DNA from: Tuwongella immobilis
Lineage (GTDB): Bacteria > Planctomycetota > Planctomycetia > Gemmatales > Gemmataceae
Assembly: GCF_901538355.1 (NCBI RefSeq)
Contig: NZ_LR593887.1
Location: forward strand, 5,370,920 to 5,434,919
Length of the DNA stretch: 64,000 nt
Direction of reading: 5' to 3'
Numbering within the stretch: the stretch's first letter is position 1; each line of letters opens with the position of its first letter. Below the pieces are notes generated by a model that saw nothing but the letters and a program-made list of their open reading frames with translations, did no database searches and was not told the DNA's origin. The position numbers were made by a program, and so were the translations under genes. Positions 46,354-55,638 of this stretch are shown here, one piece after another.

Positions 46354-46368
46354 TGGGTGGAAGCAACG

Positions 46369-47631
46369 ATGATGATCCCGAATGGAATCGATGCAATTCT
46401 GGATGGTCTAATACATTCACATGCGTCGATTCGCGATTGGGCACAGTCGGAATTGTCGCTGCGGCATGAGTTGCCAATCGAAGTTCTGCCGAGGCTGGTG
46501 GCTGCGCTCGATGCTCCAGATCCGTTCGTGCATGTTGAGGCCCTGAAGGCGTTGGCGCGGTGGGGGGCTGCCGCGACGCCTGCGATTCCCCAAGTGGTGC
46601 GGATTCTCTGCCAGCCACCGAATTCACTCATTCAGTTGCCCGAAACGACGTTGGATATCGGGCCATCGGAAGCGATCCGAACGCTTGCTGCGATCGGCGA
46701 AGCAGCGGTCGGCCCCCTTCAGGTCTTGGTTCGTGGGCGCGATCGGTCGAAGCGTTTGGCCGCTGTCTGGGCGTTGTCTGCACTGGCAGCAGTGTCTCCC
46801 GCTGCGATGCCGGTTCTTGCGGTGGCACTGCAGGATTCCGATGCATGGGTGCGCGCACAAGCCGCTTCCGGTTTGGGAGCGTGTGGCGTTGCTGCGAAGG
46901 AGTTTTTGCCCAACCTGCGGGAAGCAGCAGCGATGTCGGATGGATGCTTGCGAGCCGAGGTGGCCTATGCTTGCCAGCGAATCGACCCGACGTTTCCGGC
47001 CGATTATGCTCCCATCTTGGCGGAGCTACGCCGACTTTTGCATTCCAACAGTTCGGATCTTCGTGCCCGAGCCGCCTATACCGTCAGTCACTTGGCAATC
47101 CGTGCGAAGGAGCTTGTTCCCGACCTCATTGCCGCACTGGAAACCGACGAGGATTGGGCCGATGCCAGCTTGGCACTAACCCAGATCGCCCAAATCCATC
47201 CCGAAATCATTGCTTACTGCATTCAATTGATTGCCGAGCGAACCGATTCGCGCAGTGTGCATCTTTCTCTGGCGTTGTCGAGGGTCACTCCGCCAATTCT
47301 TGCACTGAATCCTCTGTTGATCGAACAATACCGAACAGGCGGGCTGAATCGGACACTGATTCTCTCGGCATTGAGCCGGATTCCGGGGGAACCCGAAGTC
47401 ATGATACCGTTCCTTGCATCGGTGATTTTGGATGGTTCCTCGCCACAGGCAGCGGATGACTTCGTTCGCTCGACGGCAATCCGTCAACTGGCCGCTTATG
47501 TCGATCGCGATCCGGAACGTGTGACTGCGGTAATCGTGCGTGCATCGTATGACCCAAACCAGCAGATCCACCAAGCCGCCCTATCGGTGTTGCGGAAATT
47601 ATGGCGCAATCATGCGAGGCATCTCCCGTGA
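46369..47631 (+). CDS. HEAT-repeat protein
   Basis: 420 residues from the ATG at 46369; a GTG at 46357 is an alternative. It is built of HEAT-type helical pairs: FVHVEALKALARWGAAATP, AIRTLAAIGEAAVGPLQ, AVWALSALAAVSPAAMPVL, DSDAWVRAQAASGLGAC, DLRARAAYTVSHLAIRA and so on. No catalytic residues are seen, so it probably binds another protein. It directly follows the RHS tip and overlaps the next gene by 20 bases, which points to an immunity-type or toxin-partner role; that role is inferred only from place. Confidence 0.8.
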   Translation: MMIPNGIDAILDGLIHSHASIRDWAQSELSLRHELPIEVLPRLVAALDAPDPFVHVEALKALARWGAAATPAIPQVVRILCQPPNSLIQLPETTLDIGPSEAIRTLAAIGEAAVGPLQVLVRGRDRSKRLAAVWALSALAAVSPAAMPVLAVALQDSDAWVRAQAASGLGACGVAAKEFLPNLREAAAMSDGCLRAEVAYACQRIDPTFPADYAPILAELRRLLHSNSSDLRARAAYTVSHLAIRAKELVPDLIAALETDEDWADASLALTQIAQIHPEIIAYCIQLIAERTDSRSVHLSLALSRVTPPILALNPLLIEQYRTGGLNRTLILSALSRIPGEPEVMIPFLASVILDGSSPQAADDFVRSTAIRQLAAYVDRDPERVTAVIVRASYDPNQQIHQAALSVLRKLWRNHARHLP

Positions 47632-47788
47632 GAAAATCAGGGAAATTGGGGATGTTGCCCCGTTCGTGAAAAGCAGGATGGACATCCTTCAGATGCGAAT
47701 TGACAGCGGCCAGACGGAGCAGCAGATCATGAAGCAAGTCCAAGATTGGAGACAGCGTATTTCGGAGATACCCGATGTCCCCCACTGA
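47612..47788 (+). CDS. Small protein within an overlapping three-gene unit
   Basis: 58 residues from MRGISREKIREIGDVAPFV at 47612. It overlaps the HEAT gene at its start by 20 bases and the next gene at its end by 14 bases, strong evidence for coupled translation. Sequence is helical and charged (QTEQQIMKQVQDWRQRISE), no TM. Family not recognised. A longer frame opening at 47540 lies wholly in the HEAT gene and is not supported. Confidence 0.6.
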   Translation: MRGISREKIREIGDVAPFVKSRMDILQMRIDSGQTEQQIMKQVQDWRQRISEIPDVPH

Positions 47789-48065
47789 ATCGCGGGCCGC
47801 GTTACAAGAGCAGTTGCGGACGTACTTCCTTGCCATGGCCGCAGTTAAGTCGGACGAGGACAAAAACGAGGGCGAAGTGGAATCCTTCGTATTCCGCATG
47901 ACCGAGTTCCTCGACGCGGCTAGCGACTACGCCACGCTCTGTGACCAATCGAGTCATTACTCGACCGAGGATTTCAAACAGTTGATGAACTCTTTGCTTT
48001 ACCACGGTCTCCCTCACCTGATCGCGGCGGCAAGGAAATACGACTATGTTCCCGACATCCTCTAG
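47775..48065 (+). CDS. Small helical protein, third gene of the overlapping unit
   Basis: 96 residues, MSPTESRAALQEQLRTYFL at the start. No TM or export signal. Helical throughout (DEDKNEGEVESFVFRMTEF, DFKQLMNSLLYHGLPHLIA). It starts inside the preceding gene and ends just before RHS debris. I do not recognise the family. Probably cytosolic and functioning with its two neighbours. Confidence 0.65.
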   Translation: MSPTESRAALQEQLRTYFLAMAAVKSDEDKNEGEVESFVFRMTEFLDAASDYATLCDQSSHYSTEDFKQLMNSLLYHGLPHLIAAARKYDYVPDIL

Positions 48066-48507
48066 TGTTCTGCCGGGTCGAATCGTTGCAGGTCAAAAAC
48101 ACTCGCATCGAAGTGGACGGGATCTTGTTGATGTGTATCCCCTGCATCCCTGTGTGGCACCTCAGTCCCATTCCAGCTCATCGGGTCGGCCAGGGCCGCG
48201 GGATGGGAGGGCGGTGGGAGCCTGCCGCCGCCCTGACCTGCACGTCGTTGTTCATCGCATGGGCGTGATTCACCCACCGGCGCAGTCTGGACGAGGCCGG
48301 CACCATCCTCGACTGGATTGTCTACGACGCCTTCGGCAACATCGTCGCGCAACTCAACCCGATGCTGGTCACCGCGACATTCCGCTCCGCCGGTGATTCC
48401 GGGGGAGAGAATCCGGGGGCGGGACTAGCCAACCGGGTGCGGTTCGTGGTAGCATAGTCGTGCATCCTCGTTCGACCGATCGACGCTGACCTGCGGGCGT
48501 GCTAGCC
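48066..48507 (+). pseudogene. Region with RHS core fragment
   Basis: Only 48281-48373 is interpretable: it encodes SLDEAGTILDWIVYDAFGNI followed by VAQLNP, the RHS repeat pattern D..Gti.d...YDaFGNi. No start or continuation exists; both flanks are out of frame or unrelated. The remaining ~340 bases show no gene. This core piece lies downstream of the RHS tail at 45.7 kb, so the original order of the locus has been broken or tandem copies existed. Confidence 0.65.
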
Positions 48508-49071
48508 ATGACGCACACTGTCTACTACAAGCGGTTTCGGATGGAATGTTCGCTCGAGGACATTCCGGCTCCGGATCGGCTCCCCGACGGGTTTATTTGG
48601 CTGCCGTGGAACGATTCGCTGCTGGAACTTCACGCGGAGACCAAACTCGCCTGTTTCCAGCATGAAGTCGATTCCACGGTGTTCCCCAGCCTGGGCGAAC
48701 TTCCCGGCTGCCTGAACCTGATGAAGGCGATTCGCAATCGGCCCGGATTTTGCCCCCAGGCCACCTGGCTCATCGCCGGGCCGGATGGCTTTTGTGGCAC
48801 CGTGCAGGGGTTGATTGACGCAGCGGGACTGGGAGCCATTCAGAATCTCGGGGTGGTGCCCGGCTGCCGCGGACTGGGATTGGGCAAAGCCTTACTTTTG
48901 CAAGCACTTCAGGGATTTCGACAAGTCGGCTTATCTCGCGGATTTCTGGAAGTGACGGCCTGCAATGAACTTGCGGTGCAGATGTACCGTCGCTTTGGAT
49001 TCCGTTCCGTGAAAACCATCTATCGTTCGGTGGAATGTGCGGTGCCTTTGGGAGTTGGCTCGGCAACCTGA
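48508..49071 (+). CDS. GNAT N-acetyltransferase
   Basis: 187 residues from MTHTVYYKRFRMECSLEDI. The acetyl-CoA binding strand and loop are clear: IQNLGVVPGCRGLGLGKALL, followed by GLSRGFLEVTACNELAVQMY and RRFGFRSVKTIYRS, the canonical late GNAT motif. The N-terminal region (CLNLMKAIRNRPGFCPQAT) gives substrate contacts. Substrate unknown. It lies 100 bases before the M16 pair on the same strand. Confidence 0.85.
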   Translation: MTHTVYYKRFRMECSLEDIPAPDRLPDGFIWLPWNDSLLELHAETKLACFQHEVDSTVFPSLGELPGCLNLMKAIRNRPGFCPQATWLIAGPDGFCGTVQGLIDAAGLGAIQNLGVVPGCRGLGLGKALLLQALQGFRQVGLSRGFLEVTACNELAVQMYRRFGFRSVKTIYRSVECAVPLGVGSAT

Positions 49072-49172
49072 CTGCCCATCGGCCGCTTCCCTGTCTACAA
49101 TGGGGGTACCGATGGCCTGACTGCGTGGCAGGATGGCCGGTGCAGAGACGATTTTTCGCGGAAGGGATCGAC

Positions 49173-50408
49173 GTGCCGCAGGAAGTTTTTCAGCATACAT
49201 GGGCCAACGGGCTGACGCTCTTGGCTGAGTCGATGCCGCATGTTCGCTCGGCGGCCATCTCGGTTCTGGTGCCAGCGGGCTTCATTCATGATCCCGACAA
49301 TCAACTGGGATTAGTCAACGTACTTTCCGAACTGATCATCCGCGGGGCCGGCGAACGCGACAATCGCGCGCTGAGCTTGGCGATGGATCAACTCGGACTC
49401 GATCGAGATACCTCGGCGGGGACGTTCACCTTCAGCATTTTCGGCACCACCGTCGCCCGAAACGTCTCCAAGACGCTGGAGCTGTTTGCGGACATCATGC
49501 GCCGCCCGCATCTGTCGGAAGACGAACTGGAACCGATTCAGGACTTGGCAGTGCAGGAACTGCAAGCGCTGGAAGATGCCCCCGATCGCAAGTTGATGGT
49601 GGAATTGCGACGCCGATACTACCCCTACCCGCTGAGCAAGGATCGTCGCGGAACGCTGTCGGGGATCGAAAATCTCGACATTCATGCGATTCGAGAATTC
49701 TACCAGCGTTTCTTCCGGGCCAAAGGGGCGATTATCACCGTCGCCGGCAATATCCAGTGGGCGGAATTGAAGGATCAAGTCGATCGCTTGTTTGGAGATT
49801 GGCAGACGGGGCCGGAAGTTTCGGTGCCGTTGGGGCCGAATCAATCGACGCGCTCGCACATTGTCAAAGAAACGACGCAAACTCAGATTGCGATGGTGTT
49901 TCCGAGTGTGCCGCTGAGCCACGCGGACTATTACGTCGCCAAGGCAGCGGTAGGTGTGTTGAGCGGCGGAATGAGTTCGCGGCTGTTCACCGAAGTGCGG
50001 GAAAAACGCGGGCTGGTCTACTCCGTGGGGGCATCGCACGAATCGCTGCGGGATCGTGGCAGCATCGTCGGCTACGCGGGCACCCGCAACGAACGCGCCC
50101 AAGAAACGCTCGATGTCATGCTCGAAGAATTCGGCAAACTGGCCCAAGGCATCGAAGTCGATGAATTGGATCGCGTCAAAGCCGGGCTGAAATCCTCGCT
50201 CATCATGGCCGAAGAATCGACCGCCGCCCGCGCCCGTGCGCTGGCATCCGATTGGTTCTCGCTGGGCCGAATTCGCAGTTTGGACGAAATTCAACAGGCC
50301 GTGCAAGAATTAAAGCCGGACGCCATTGTGGATTACCTCCACCGCACACCGCTGGAGAATCCCAGCATTGTCACGCTTGGCCCGGCCCCGCTGAAACAAA
50401 CCAGCTAA
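49173..50408 (+). CDS. M16 peptidase-like subunit, non-catalytic, GTG start
   Basis: 411 residues from the GTG at 49173, with AAGGGA upstream; the frame is open much earlier but lacks a site. It has the M16 N-domain, but the zinc motif HxxEH is replaced by NVLSELI after LGLVN, so it cannot bind zinc. The C-domain has the substrate-holding SSRLFTEVREKRGLVYSVG motif (R/Y pair). In two-gene M16B systems one subunit brings the R/Y pair and the other the zinc site; this one fits the former. Probably cytoplasmic or periplasmic, no signal seen. Confidence 0.85.
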   Translation: MPQEVFQHTWANGLTLLAESMPHVRSAAISVLVPAGFIHDPDNQLGLVNVLSELIIRGAGERDNRALSLAMDQLGLDRDTSAGTFTFSIFGTTVARNVSKTLELFADIMRRPHLSEDELEPIQDLAVQELQALEDAPDRKLMVELRRRYYPYPLSKDRRGTLSGIENLDIHAIREFYQRFFRAKGAIITVAGNIQWAELKDQVDRLFGDWQTGPEVSVPLGPNQSTRSHIVKETTQTQIAMVFPSVPLSHADYYVAKAAVGVLSGGMSSRLFTEVREKRGLVYSVGASHESLRDRGSIVGYAGTRNERAQETLDVMLEEFGKLAQGIEVDELDRVKAGLKSSLIMAEESTAARARALASDWFSLGRIRSLDEIQQAVQELKPDAIVDYLHRTPLENPSIVTLGPAPLKQTS

Positions 50409-50426
50409 CGCATCAAGGAAGCTATC

Positions 50427-51683
50427 ATGCCCTTTCATTCGCATCGCTTGGCCAATGGCCTGCAATTGATCGGTGAGACGCATCCGAGCATGCGTTCGGT
50501 CGCGGTCGGCTTCTTCGTGCGGACCGGTTCCCGCGATGAACAGCCGCAAGTCGCAGGCGTGTCTCACTTTCTGGAACATATGATGTTCAAAGGAACGCCC
50601 CGCCGCACGGCGTTGGACGTGAATTTGGACTTCGACCGAATCGGTGCCTCGTACAACGCCTACACCAGCGAAGAAAACACGGTCTACTATGCGTCGATTC
50701 TGCCGGAATATCTGCCCAAAGCGGTGGACATTCTGGCGGATATTCTCCGCCCCAGCTTGCGGGGTGATGACTTTGACATGGAAAAGAAGGTCATCATCGA
50801 AGAAATCGGCATGTACGACGATCAGCCGATGTGGGTGGCCTACGATCACGCGCGAAAATTCCACTATGGCGACCATCCGCTGGGCAATACCGTGCTCGGC
50901 TCGGTGGAAAGCGTCGGCGCGCTCACGCCGGAACAAATGCGCGAATACTTCCAATCGCGCTATGTGGCGTCGAATATCGTCGTTTCCGTGGCGGGGAATT
51001 TCGATTGGGATGAATTCGTTCGCCTGGTGGAAGCGGCTTGCAGCGATTGGCCGCAGGGCAACTCCGACCGCACGCACCGCGTCGCCGCCCCAGTCGGGGG
51101 TGGGGTGCATACGCTGACCAAAGACAAACTCAATCAAGCGTATGCCATTCGGATTTCGTCCGGGCCAGCCTCAGAATCGATGCAACGCTATGCCGGCGAT
51201 ACGCTTGCGCTGGCGCTGGGCGACGACACCGGCAGCCGGTTGTACTGGGCGCTGGTCGATCCGGGCTTGGCGGATTCGGCAGATGTCAGCTATTACGAAT
51301 ATGACCATAGCGGCACATTCTTCGTCACGCTCACCTGCCCGCCTGCGGCGATTGACAGCAATTTGGCGATTGTCGAAAAAGTTCTCGCCGAAGTGCAAGC
51401 CGAGGGGATCACCGCCGAAGAATTGGACATCGCCAAGACGAAGATCGCCTCGCGGGTGGTCCGTTCGGCGGAACGTCCCATGGGTCGCATGCAATCCATC
51501 GCCTCGGCGTGGACGTACACTGGCGAATATCGGGACGTGGACACGGAATTATCCCGCTACGATGCCGTCACCTTGGAGCAAGTGCGGCAAGTGCTGGACG
51601 AATTCCCGTTGACCGTGGCGACCACGCTGCGCCTGTTGCCGCCCGAAGGCAGCACCGAGGAATCCGAAGAAAGCGACGAATAA
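50427..51683 (+). CDS. M16 zinc peptidase, catalytic subunit
   Basis: 418 residues, ATG 50427 with AAGGAAG upstream, 18 bases after its partner. The active site GVSHFLEHMMFKGTPRRTA carries HxxEH, and the downstream Glu is in ENTVYYASILPEYLPKAVD and the EEIGMYDDQP region. The C-domain lacks the usual strong R/Y motif (GSRLYWALVDPGLADSADV). A Glu/Ser-rich tail ends ESDE. Together with the upstream gene it forms a heterodimeric processing peptidase. Confidence 0.9.
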   Translation: MPFHSHRLANGLQLIGETHPSMRSVAVGFFVRTGSRDEQPQVAGVSHFLEHMMFKGTPRRTALDVNLDFDRIGASYNAYTSEENTVYYASILPEYLPKAVDILADILRPSLRGDDFDMEKKVIIEEIGMYDDQPMWVAYDHARKFHYGDHPLGNTVLGSVESVGALTPEQMREYFQSRYVASNIVVSVAGNFDWDEFVRLVEAACSDWPQGNSDRTHRVAAPVGGGVHTLTKDKLNQAYAIRISSGPASESMQRYAGDTLALALGDDTGSRLYWALVDPGLADSADVSYYEYDHSGTFFVTLTCPPAAIDSNLAIVEKVLAEVQAEGITAEELDIAKTKIASRVVRSAERPMGRMQSIASAWTYTGEYRDVDTELSRYDAVTLEQVRQVLDEFPLTVATTLRLLPPEGSTEESEESDE

Positions 51684-51782
51684 CCACACCGATTCTGCCA
51701 GACGAAATCGCTGCTGCCGGGATTCGCTCGACTCCCGGCAGTCGCACGATTCGATGCGGATTCGACGATCGCCCGCCCGCAC

Positions 51783-52184
51783 TCACGCCTGGAATCGCCC
51801 ATCGATTTCCGGCTGATACGGGCGTTCCCATTGCAGCACTTCAATGCGATTGCCAAACGGATCGCGGATAAAAAATCGCTCGGCACCGGGAATTTTCACT
51901 GTTTCCGTAATGGCAATGCCTTGCGAGCGAATCACCTCACGGGCCGCCTGAAGATCGGTCACCCGCAGACAAAAATGGCGGGGGCTTTCGCTATCCGGCA
52001 ACGGTTTGAGCAACAGATGCAGGTAGGTGCCGCCCAAATCGTACCAGACGGCGATGAAGTCGAAGGTACTCGGAGGCGCGATTTCCCGCAGTCCCAACTG
52101 TTGGCCGTAAAATTGGCGAGCCAGGGCGACATCGGTAATTAGCACGGTGCAATGATCGAATCCACAAACCGGTAATCCAGGCAT
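51783..52184 (-). CDS. VOC (glyoxalase/dioxygenase) family protein
   Basis: 133 residues; GGAG nine bases before the ATG at 52184 favours it over the GTG at 52199. The VOC fold shows in MPGLPVCGFDHCTVLITDV, ARQFYGQQLGLREI, then FCLRVTDLQAAREVIRSQG and a closing FFIRDPFGNRIEVLQW. Metal ligands: His in GFDHCTV, the His in YLHLLLK, and Glu in IEVLQ. Substrate unknown, possibly glyoxal- or antibiotic-related. It faces away from the YcjX gene. Confidence 0.85.
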   Translation of the reverse strand: MPGLPVCGFDHCTVLITDVALARQFYGQQLGLREIAPPSTFDFIAVWYDLGGTYLHLLLKPLPDSESPRHFCLRVTDLQAAREVIRSQGIAITETVKIPGAERFFIRDPFGNRIEVLQWERPYQPEIDGRFQA

Positions 52185-52243
52185 GGGGTCGTACTCCACG
52201 GTTTTGGATTAACATACGCGGCGAGCCACCCGAGGGGAACCGA

Positions 52244-53623
52244 ATGAATTGGAATCTGCGCGGCCTGAAAACCGCAGAAACCCGTGTTGGCGTGGTTGGC
52301 CTGTTTAACAGCGGCAAAACCGTGCTGCTCACCTCGCTCATCAACCACCTGATGGAACAAGATCCCGAGCAATTTCGCATCGGCGGCACACCATCGGCAC
52401 TCATTCGCAAATTCAAACGGCACCCCGTCGATTCGCACTGGAGCGAATTCAACTACGATGCCCATCGCGATTCGCTGGTGCATGACGGTCGTTGGCCGGT
52501 GAAGACCAAGGATCGCTCGCAGTTTGTCTGCTCGTTTGAACGCTCCGATTGGGCATTCACCGATTGTCGCTTGAAAATTTACGACCTGCCCGGCGAGCGC
52601 ATTCCGGATGCGCTGATGATCGGCCGCAGCTACGCCGAATGGTCCGATCTGCTGCTCAAACGCTTCAGCGATGATGCTAGTTATCGCAACCCGGCGGCGG
52701 AATTTCTCGATCGCGTGCAAGCCAGCAGTTTGGATCGGGAGATGATTCTGCTCGCGTATCGACTCACGCTCGCCCGGTTGATTCTGAGCTTCAAGCCGCT
52801 GATTTCGCCTTCGACATTCCTGCTGGATGAATCGGGCAGCACGGTCAAGCGGGGCACCGATGCCGAAATTGCCGCACTCCGATTCGCGGGCCGCAGTTCG
52901 GATCGGCAGTTTGCCCCGCTCCCGGCCAGCGCTCGGGCCAGTCAGCCGGAGATGGCCGCCGAATTCGAACGCTTCTACGACGAATACCGCGACCAAGTCG
53001 CTGCGCCGAATATCGCCATGCTCAAAGCGTGCGATCGGCTGGTGGTGCTGATCGATATTCCCACGTTGTTGGCCGGTGGCGTCGGGATGTTCAACGACAA
53101 TCGGGATTTGCTGCAAGAATTGTTCCGCGTGCTGCAACCGGGCGAAAGCCTCGTCGGGTCGCTGTTCCGCACCGCCGCCTATTGGGGACTTCCGCACCAA
53201 TTTCGGCCCAGCACCATCACCAAATGTGCTTTTGTCTGTCCGAAAATGGACTTGGTGCATCCCATGGACCGCGATCGCTTGGTGCATCTGCTCAAGAAAA
53301 TGGTCGGTCGGCTGGCGATGGATTGCGATGGCTTGGAGGCCACATATCTCACCTGCTCCGCGATTCTCTCCACCAAGCAGGTGCCCACGGATGATGGCAG
53401 CCGCGTGATGGCCGGGATGCTCTACCGCGATAGCAAGGGGAATCGCCTGCCGCCCGGCGAGGAATCACGCTATACCGTCAGCGAAGTACCCGCAGATTGG
53501 CCGATGAATTGGCAGCCCGGCAGCTATCATTTCCCCGCGGTCTATCCGCAGATGCCCGCGATGAAATCGGTACCGCCGGTGCAGAAGAATCTCGATACGC
53601 TCTTGGATTTCTTGCTCAATTGA
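52244..53623 (+). CDS. ycjX: YcjX-family P-loop GTPase-like protein
   Basis: 459 residues. The Walker A site GLFNSGKTVLLTSLINHLM near residue 19-37 is clear. LKIYDLPGERIPDALMIGR is the DxxG region with the family's LPGER. Conserved YAEWSDLLLKRF, NPAAEFLDRVQ and KCAFVCPKMDLVHPMDRDR (in the NKxD/TKxD-like place) match the YcjX domain (DUF463). In enterobacteria ycjX lies with ycjF in the phage-shock operon; here the YcjF-like gene is at 54361. The C-terminus overlaps a convergent gene by eight bases. Confidence 0.85.
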   Translation: MNWNLRGLKTAETRVGVVGLFNSGKTVLLTSLINHLMEQDPEQFRIGGTPSALIRKFKRHPVDSHWSEFNYDAHRDSLVHDGRWPVKTKDRSQFVCSFERSDWAFTDCRLKIYDLPGERIPDALMIGRSYAEWSDLLLKRFSDDASYRNPAAEFLDRVQASSLDREMILLAYRLTLARLILSFKPLISPSTFLLDESGSTVKRGTDAEIAALRFAGRSSDRQFAPLPASARASQPEMAAEFERFYDEYRDQVAAPNIAMLKACDRLVVLIDIPTLLAGGVGMFNDNRDLLQELFRVLQPGESLVGSLFRTAAYWGLPHQFRPSTITKCAFVCPKMDLVHPMDRDRLVHLLKKMVGRLAMDCDGLEATYLTCSAILSTKQVPTDDGSRVMAGMLYRDSKGNRLPPGEESRYTVSEVPADWPMNWQPGSYHFPAVYPQMPAMKSVPPVQKNLDTLLDFLLN

Positions 53624-54086
53624 TGGCGCTGCGATCCGCAAAGTAGCGGCGATATTCGCGTTCCAGCTTCTTTCGCAGGCCGGAATTGCGAATCCGCTCG
53701 ACTCGCTGCAAGACTTGATCCCGGAAATGGGCGGCGAATCGGTCTTGCGGCGGGAGTTCGCCAAACTCCAACTCCAGCACATTCAAAATCGCGTCGCTTT
53801 CCCGGTCGAGTCGTTCAAATGCTTCCACGGCTTGCTGGAATGGCATGCGACCAGCGGCGAACTCTTCGATCACGTAGTTGCGCAATTCGATGCGTCGGCG
53901 CGAGCGCTGCATCGCTTCGTCGAGTTCCTCGGCGATTTCCGCCTCTTCGGGGGCCAATTCCGCGTCGTGAAACTCAACGAAATCGCCGTTGAAGGTCATT
54001 CCCATCGGAATGGCTTGGATCCGAAACAGACTGACCGCCAACACGAGCGCAAACGCGCTCAACAGCACGACGGTGTGAAACCGCAT
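53616..54086 (-). CDS. Membrane-anchored helical protein, unknown
   Basis: 156 residues from MRFHTVVLLSAFALVLAVSL, with GGAG upstream of the ATG at 54086. The first ~22 residues are a signal anchor. The rest is a charged helix (EEAEIAEELDEAMQRSRRR, then QAVEAFERLDRESDAI), likely a coiled coil. Position between YcjX and YcjF-like genes suggests a membrane-stress link. Convergent with YcjX (8-base overlap). Family not recognised. Confidence 0.7.
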   Translation of the reverse strand: MRFHTVVLLSAFALVLAVSLFRIQAIPMGMTFNGDFVEFHDAELAPEEAEIAEELDEAMQRSRRRIELRNYVIEEFAAGRMPFQQAVEAFERLDRESDAILNVLELEFGELPPQDRFAAHFRDQVLQRVERIRNSGLRKKLEREYRRYFADRSAIN

Positions 54087-54360
54087 GGACGGATCTCCAA
54101 TTCCACGGAATATCGGATCGGTTCCGGTACCCAACAGGGTGAAACAACGAGATGACACGCATCTCGATGGGGAGAGTTCAGGCAGGGTCCACCGACGAAT
54201 TCGCAGTCGGCAGACAAGGATATCTAACCTACCAGACGCGATCCGGTAGCGGATGGTTCCGCAAAAATTTGCCACGATTTCAATTCCCTGTCGCGGCCCG
54301 CGAATAATAGTTCAAGGCAACAGGGTAATCTTCCCGCATCTGCACAAGTAGGACCGTCGT

Positions 54361-55569
54361 ATGACCAATCCGCATGATGATTTCGACGATCACCCCGGAT
54401 TGCCAATCGGGTTGCAACCGCCGGAATCCGCCACCACCCCGCGATCCGCCCCGCGCATGCCCCCGGAGGATGCCAAGGCGTTTCTGCGCGGCGACGATTC
54501 CGAAGTTGGCATCCCCGAAGCCGCCCCGCAGCAGCACGCCCCGCTGAGCGATGCCGACCGACGGCGCATCTTCGAGCAGGAAAAAGCCGCAGCGCTCGCC
54601 GAATTCAAAGCCATTGAAGCCTCGCTCGCCAACGAATCGACCCCATTCAACTGGTTGGCTGGTTGGGCCAATCCGCTATTGGGTGCGCTCTTGCTCGGAT
54701 TGTCGGGCGTGTTGGGCGTGTTTCTGCTGGCCCAAGGCATGAGTCTCTTGCGTACGTTGGAAGCTCAGCCGATCGGCATCCAATATGCGGGCTACGTCGT
54801 TCTGGGACTGTGCGCCCTGGCCGTGATGGTGGCCGTGGTCCGATTATTGTCACTGTATGCCCGCATGCGACGCAATCAGCAGGTGCAGATCCGCTCGTTG
54901 CAAGCCTTGCAGGAACGCAATCACCTGCGTTGGATCGCCGAATCCGAGAAACAACGCGCCGTGGAATTGCTCGAACAATACCTGCGGGAATTCCCATTGG
55001 CCGATCGCCAAGAAATGCGACGCTTGCAGAATTTGGGCCTCACCCCGGAATTGCAAACGCAATTGCAATCCGCCCGCGATCGCCTGTTGGATCGCAGCCG
55101 ACGCAGCACCACCGAACAATGGATGAACGAATTTCGCAGCGACTTCCAAGGCAAACTCGATCTACTCGCCTGGGAACGCATCAACTTCTGGGCGAAACGC
55201 ACCGGCGTGGTGACGGCCGTTTCTCCCAATGGAATGGTCGATAGCGCGGCGATGCTCGCTTCCAGCTTCAGCATGCTCGGCGATTTGTGCCACATCTACC
55301 AACTTCGCACCAATCGCGCGGGCACGATGTGGCTGTTTAGCCAAGTGTTCTTCCAAGCGTTCCTGTCGGGCCAAGTCAACGACTGGGAAAAGCTCACGGA
55401 AGACCAATTGAACCATCTGTTTAGCCCGCACGGGCCGCTGTACGAAGCCACGGTCGCCCGCGTGTTGGCGAATGTCGGCTCGAAGGCCGCCTCGGGCACC
55501 CTGAACTACTTCCTGCTCCGCCGATTGGGTCGCACCACCGTCGCCCTGCTGCAACCCGTTCGCGCATAA
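54361..55569 (+). CDS. YcjF-like DUF697 membrane protein
   Basis: 402 residues. Disordered acidic/Pro N-tail (~1-60), a charged helix, then TM helices (PLLGALLLGLSGVLGVFLL and YVVLGLCALAVMVAVVRLL). A cytoplasmic coiled coil follows (QALQERNHLRWIAESEKQR). The C-terminal DUF697-type region has WAKRTGVVTAVSPNGMVDS and TLNYFLLRRLGRTTVALL. Pairs with YcjX in the phage-shock system. No PspA homologue is in the window. Confidence 0.8.
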   Translation: MTNPHDDFDDHPGLPIGLQPPESATTPRSAPRMPPEDAKAFLRGDDSEVGIPEAAPQQHAPLSDADRRRIFEQEKAAALAEFKAIEASLANESTPFNWLAGWANPLLGALLLGLSGVLGVFLLAQGMSLLRTLEAQPIGIQYAGYVVLGLCALAVMVAVVRLLSLYARMRRNQQVQIRSLQALQERNHLRWIAESEKQRAVELLEQYLREFPLADRQEMRRLQNLGLTPELQTQLQSARDRLLDRSRRSTTEQWMNEFRSDFQGKLDLLAWERINFWAKRTGVVTAVSPNGMVDSAAMLASSFSMLGDLCHIYQLRTNRAGTMWLFSQVFFQAFLSGQVNDWEKLTEDQLNHLFSPHGPLYEATVARVLANVGSKAASGTLNYFLLRRLGRTTVALLQPVRA

Positions 55570-55588
55570 CGATTTGTGCACCATCAAC

Positions 55589-55638
55589 GCATCCCACAGG
55601 CATCCGCACCGCATCGATGATGGCCGCCTGTGGGATGC
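55589..55638 (+). terminator. Hairpin terminator after the YcjF-like gene
   Basis: GCATCCCACAGGC (55589-55601) pairs perfectly with GCCTGTGGGATGC (55626-55638) across a 24-base loop, then CTCGTTTTCTGCC. It begins 20 bases after the stop codon. Its right half is also repeated at 56937-56981. Confidence 0.8.
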
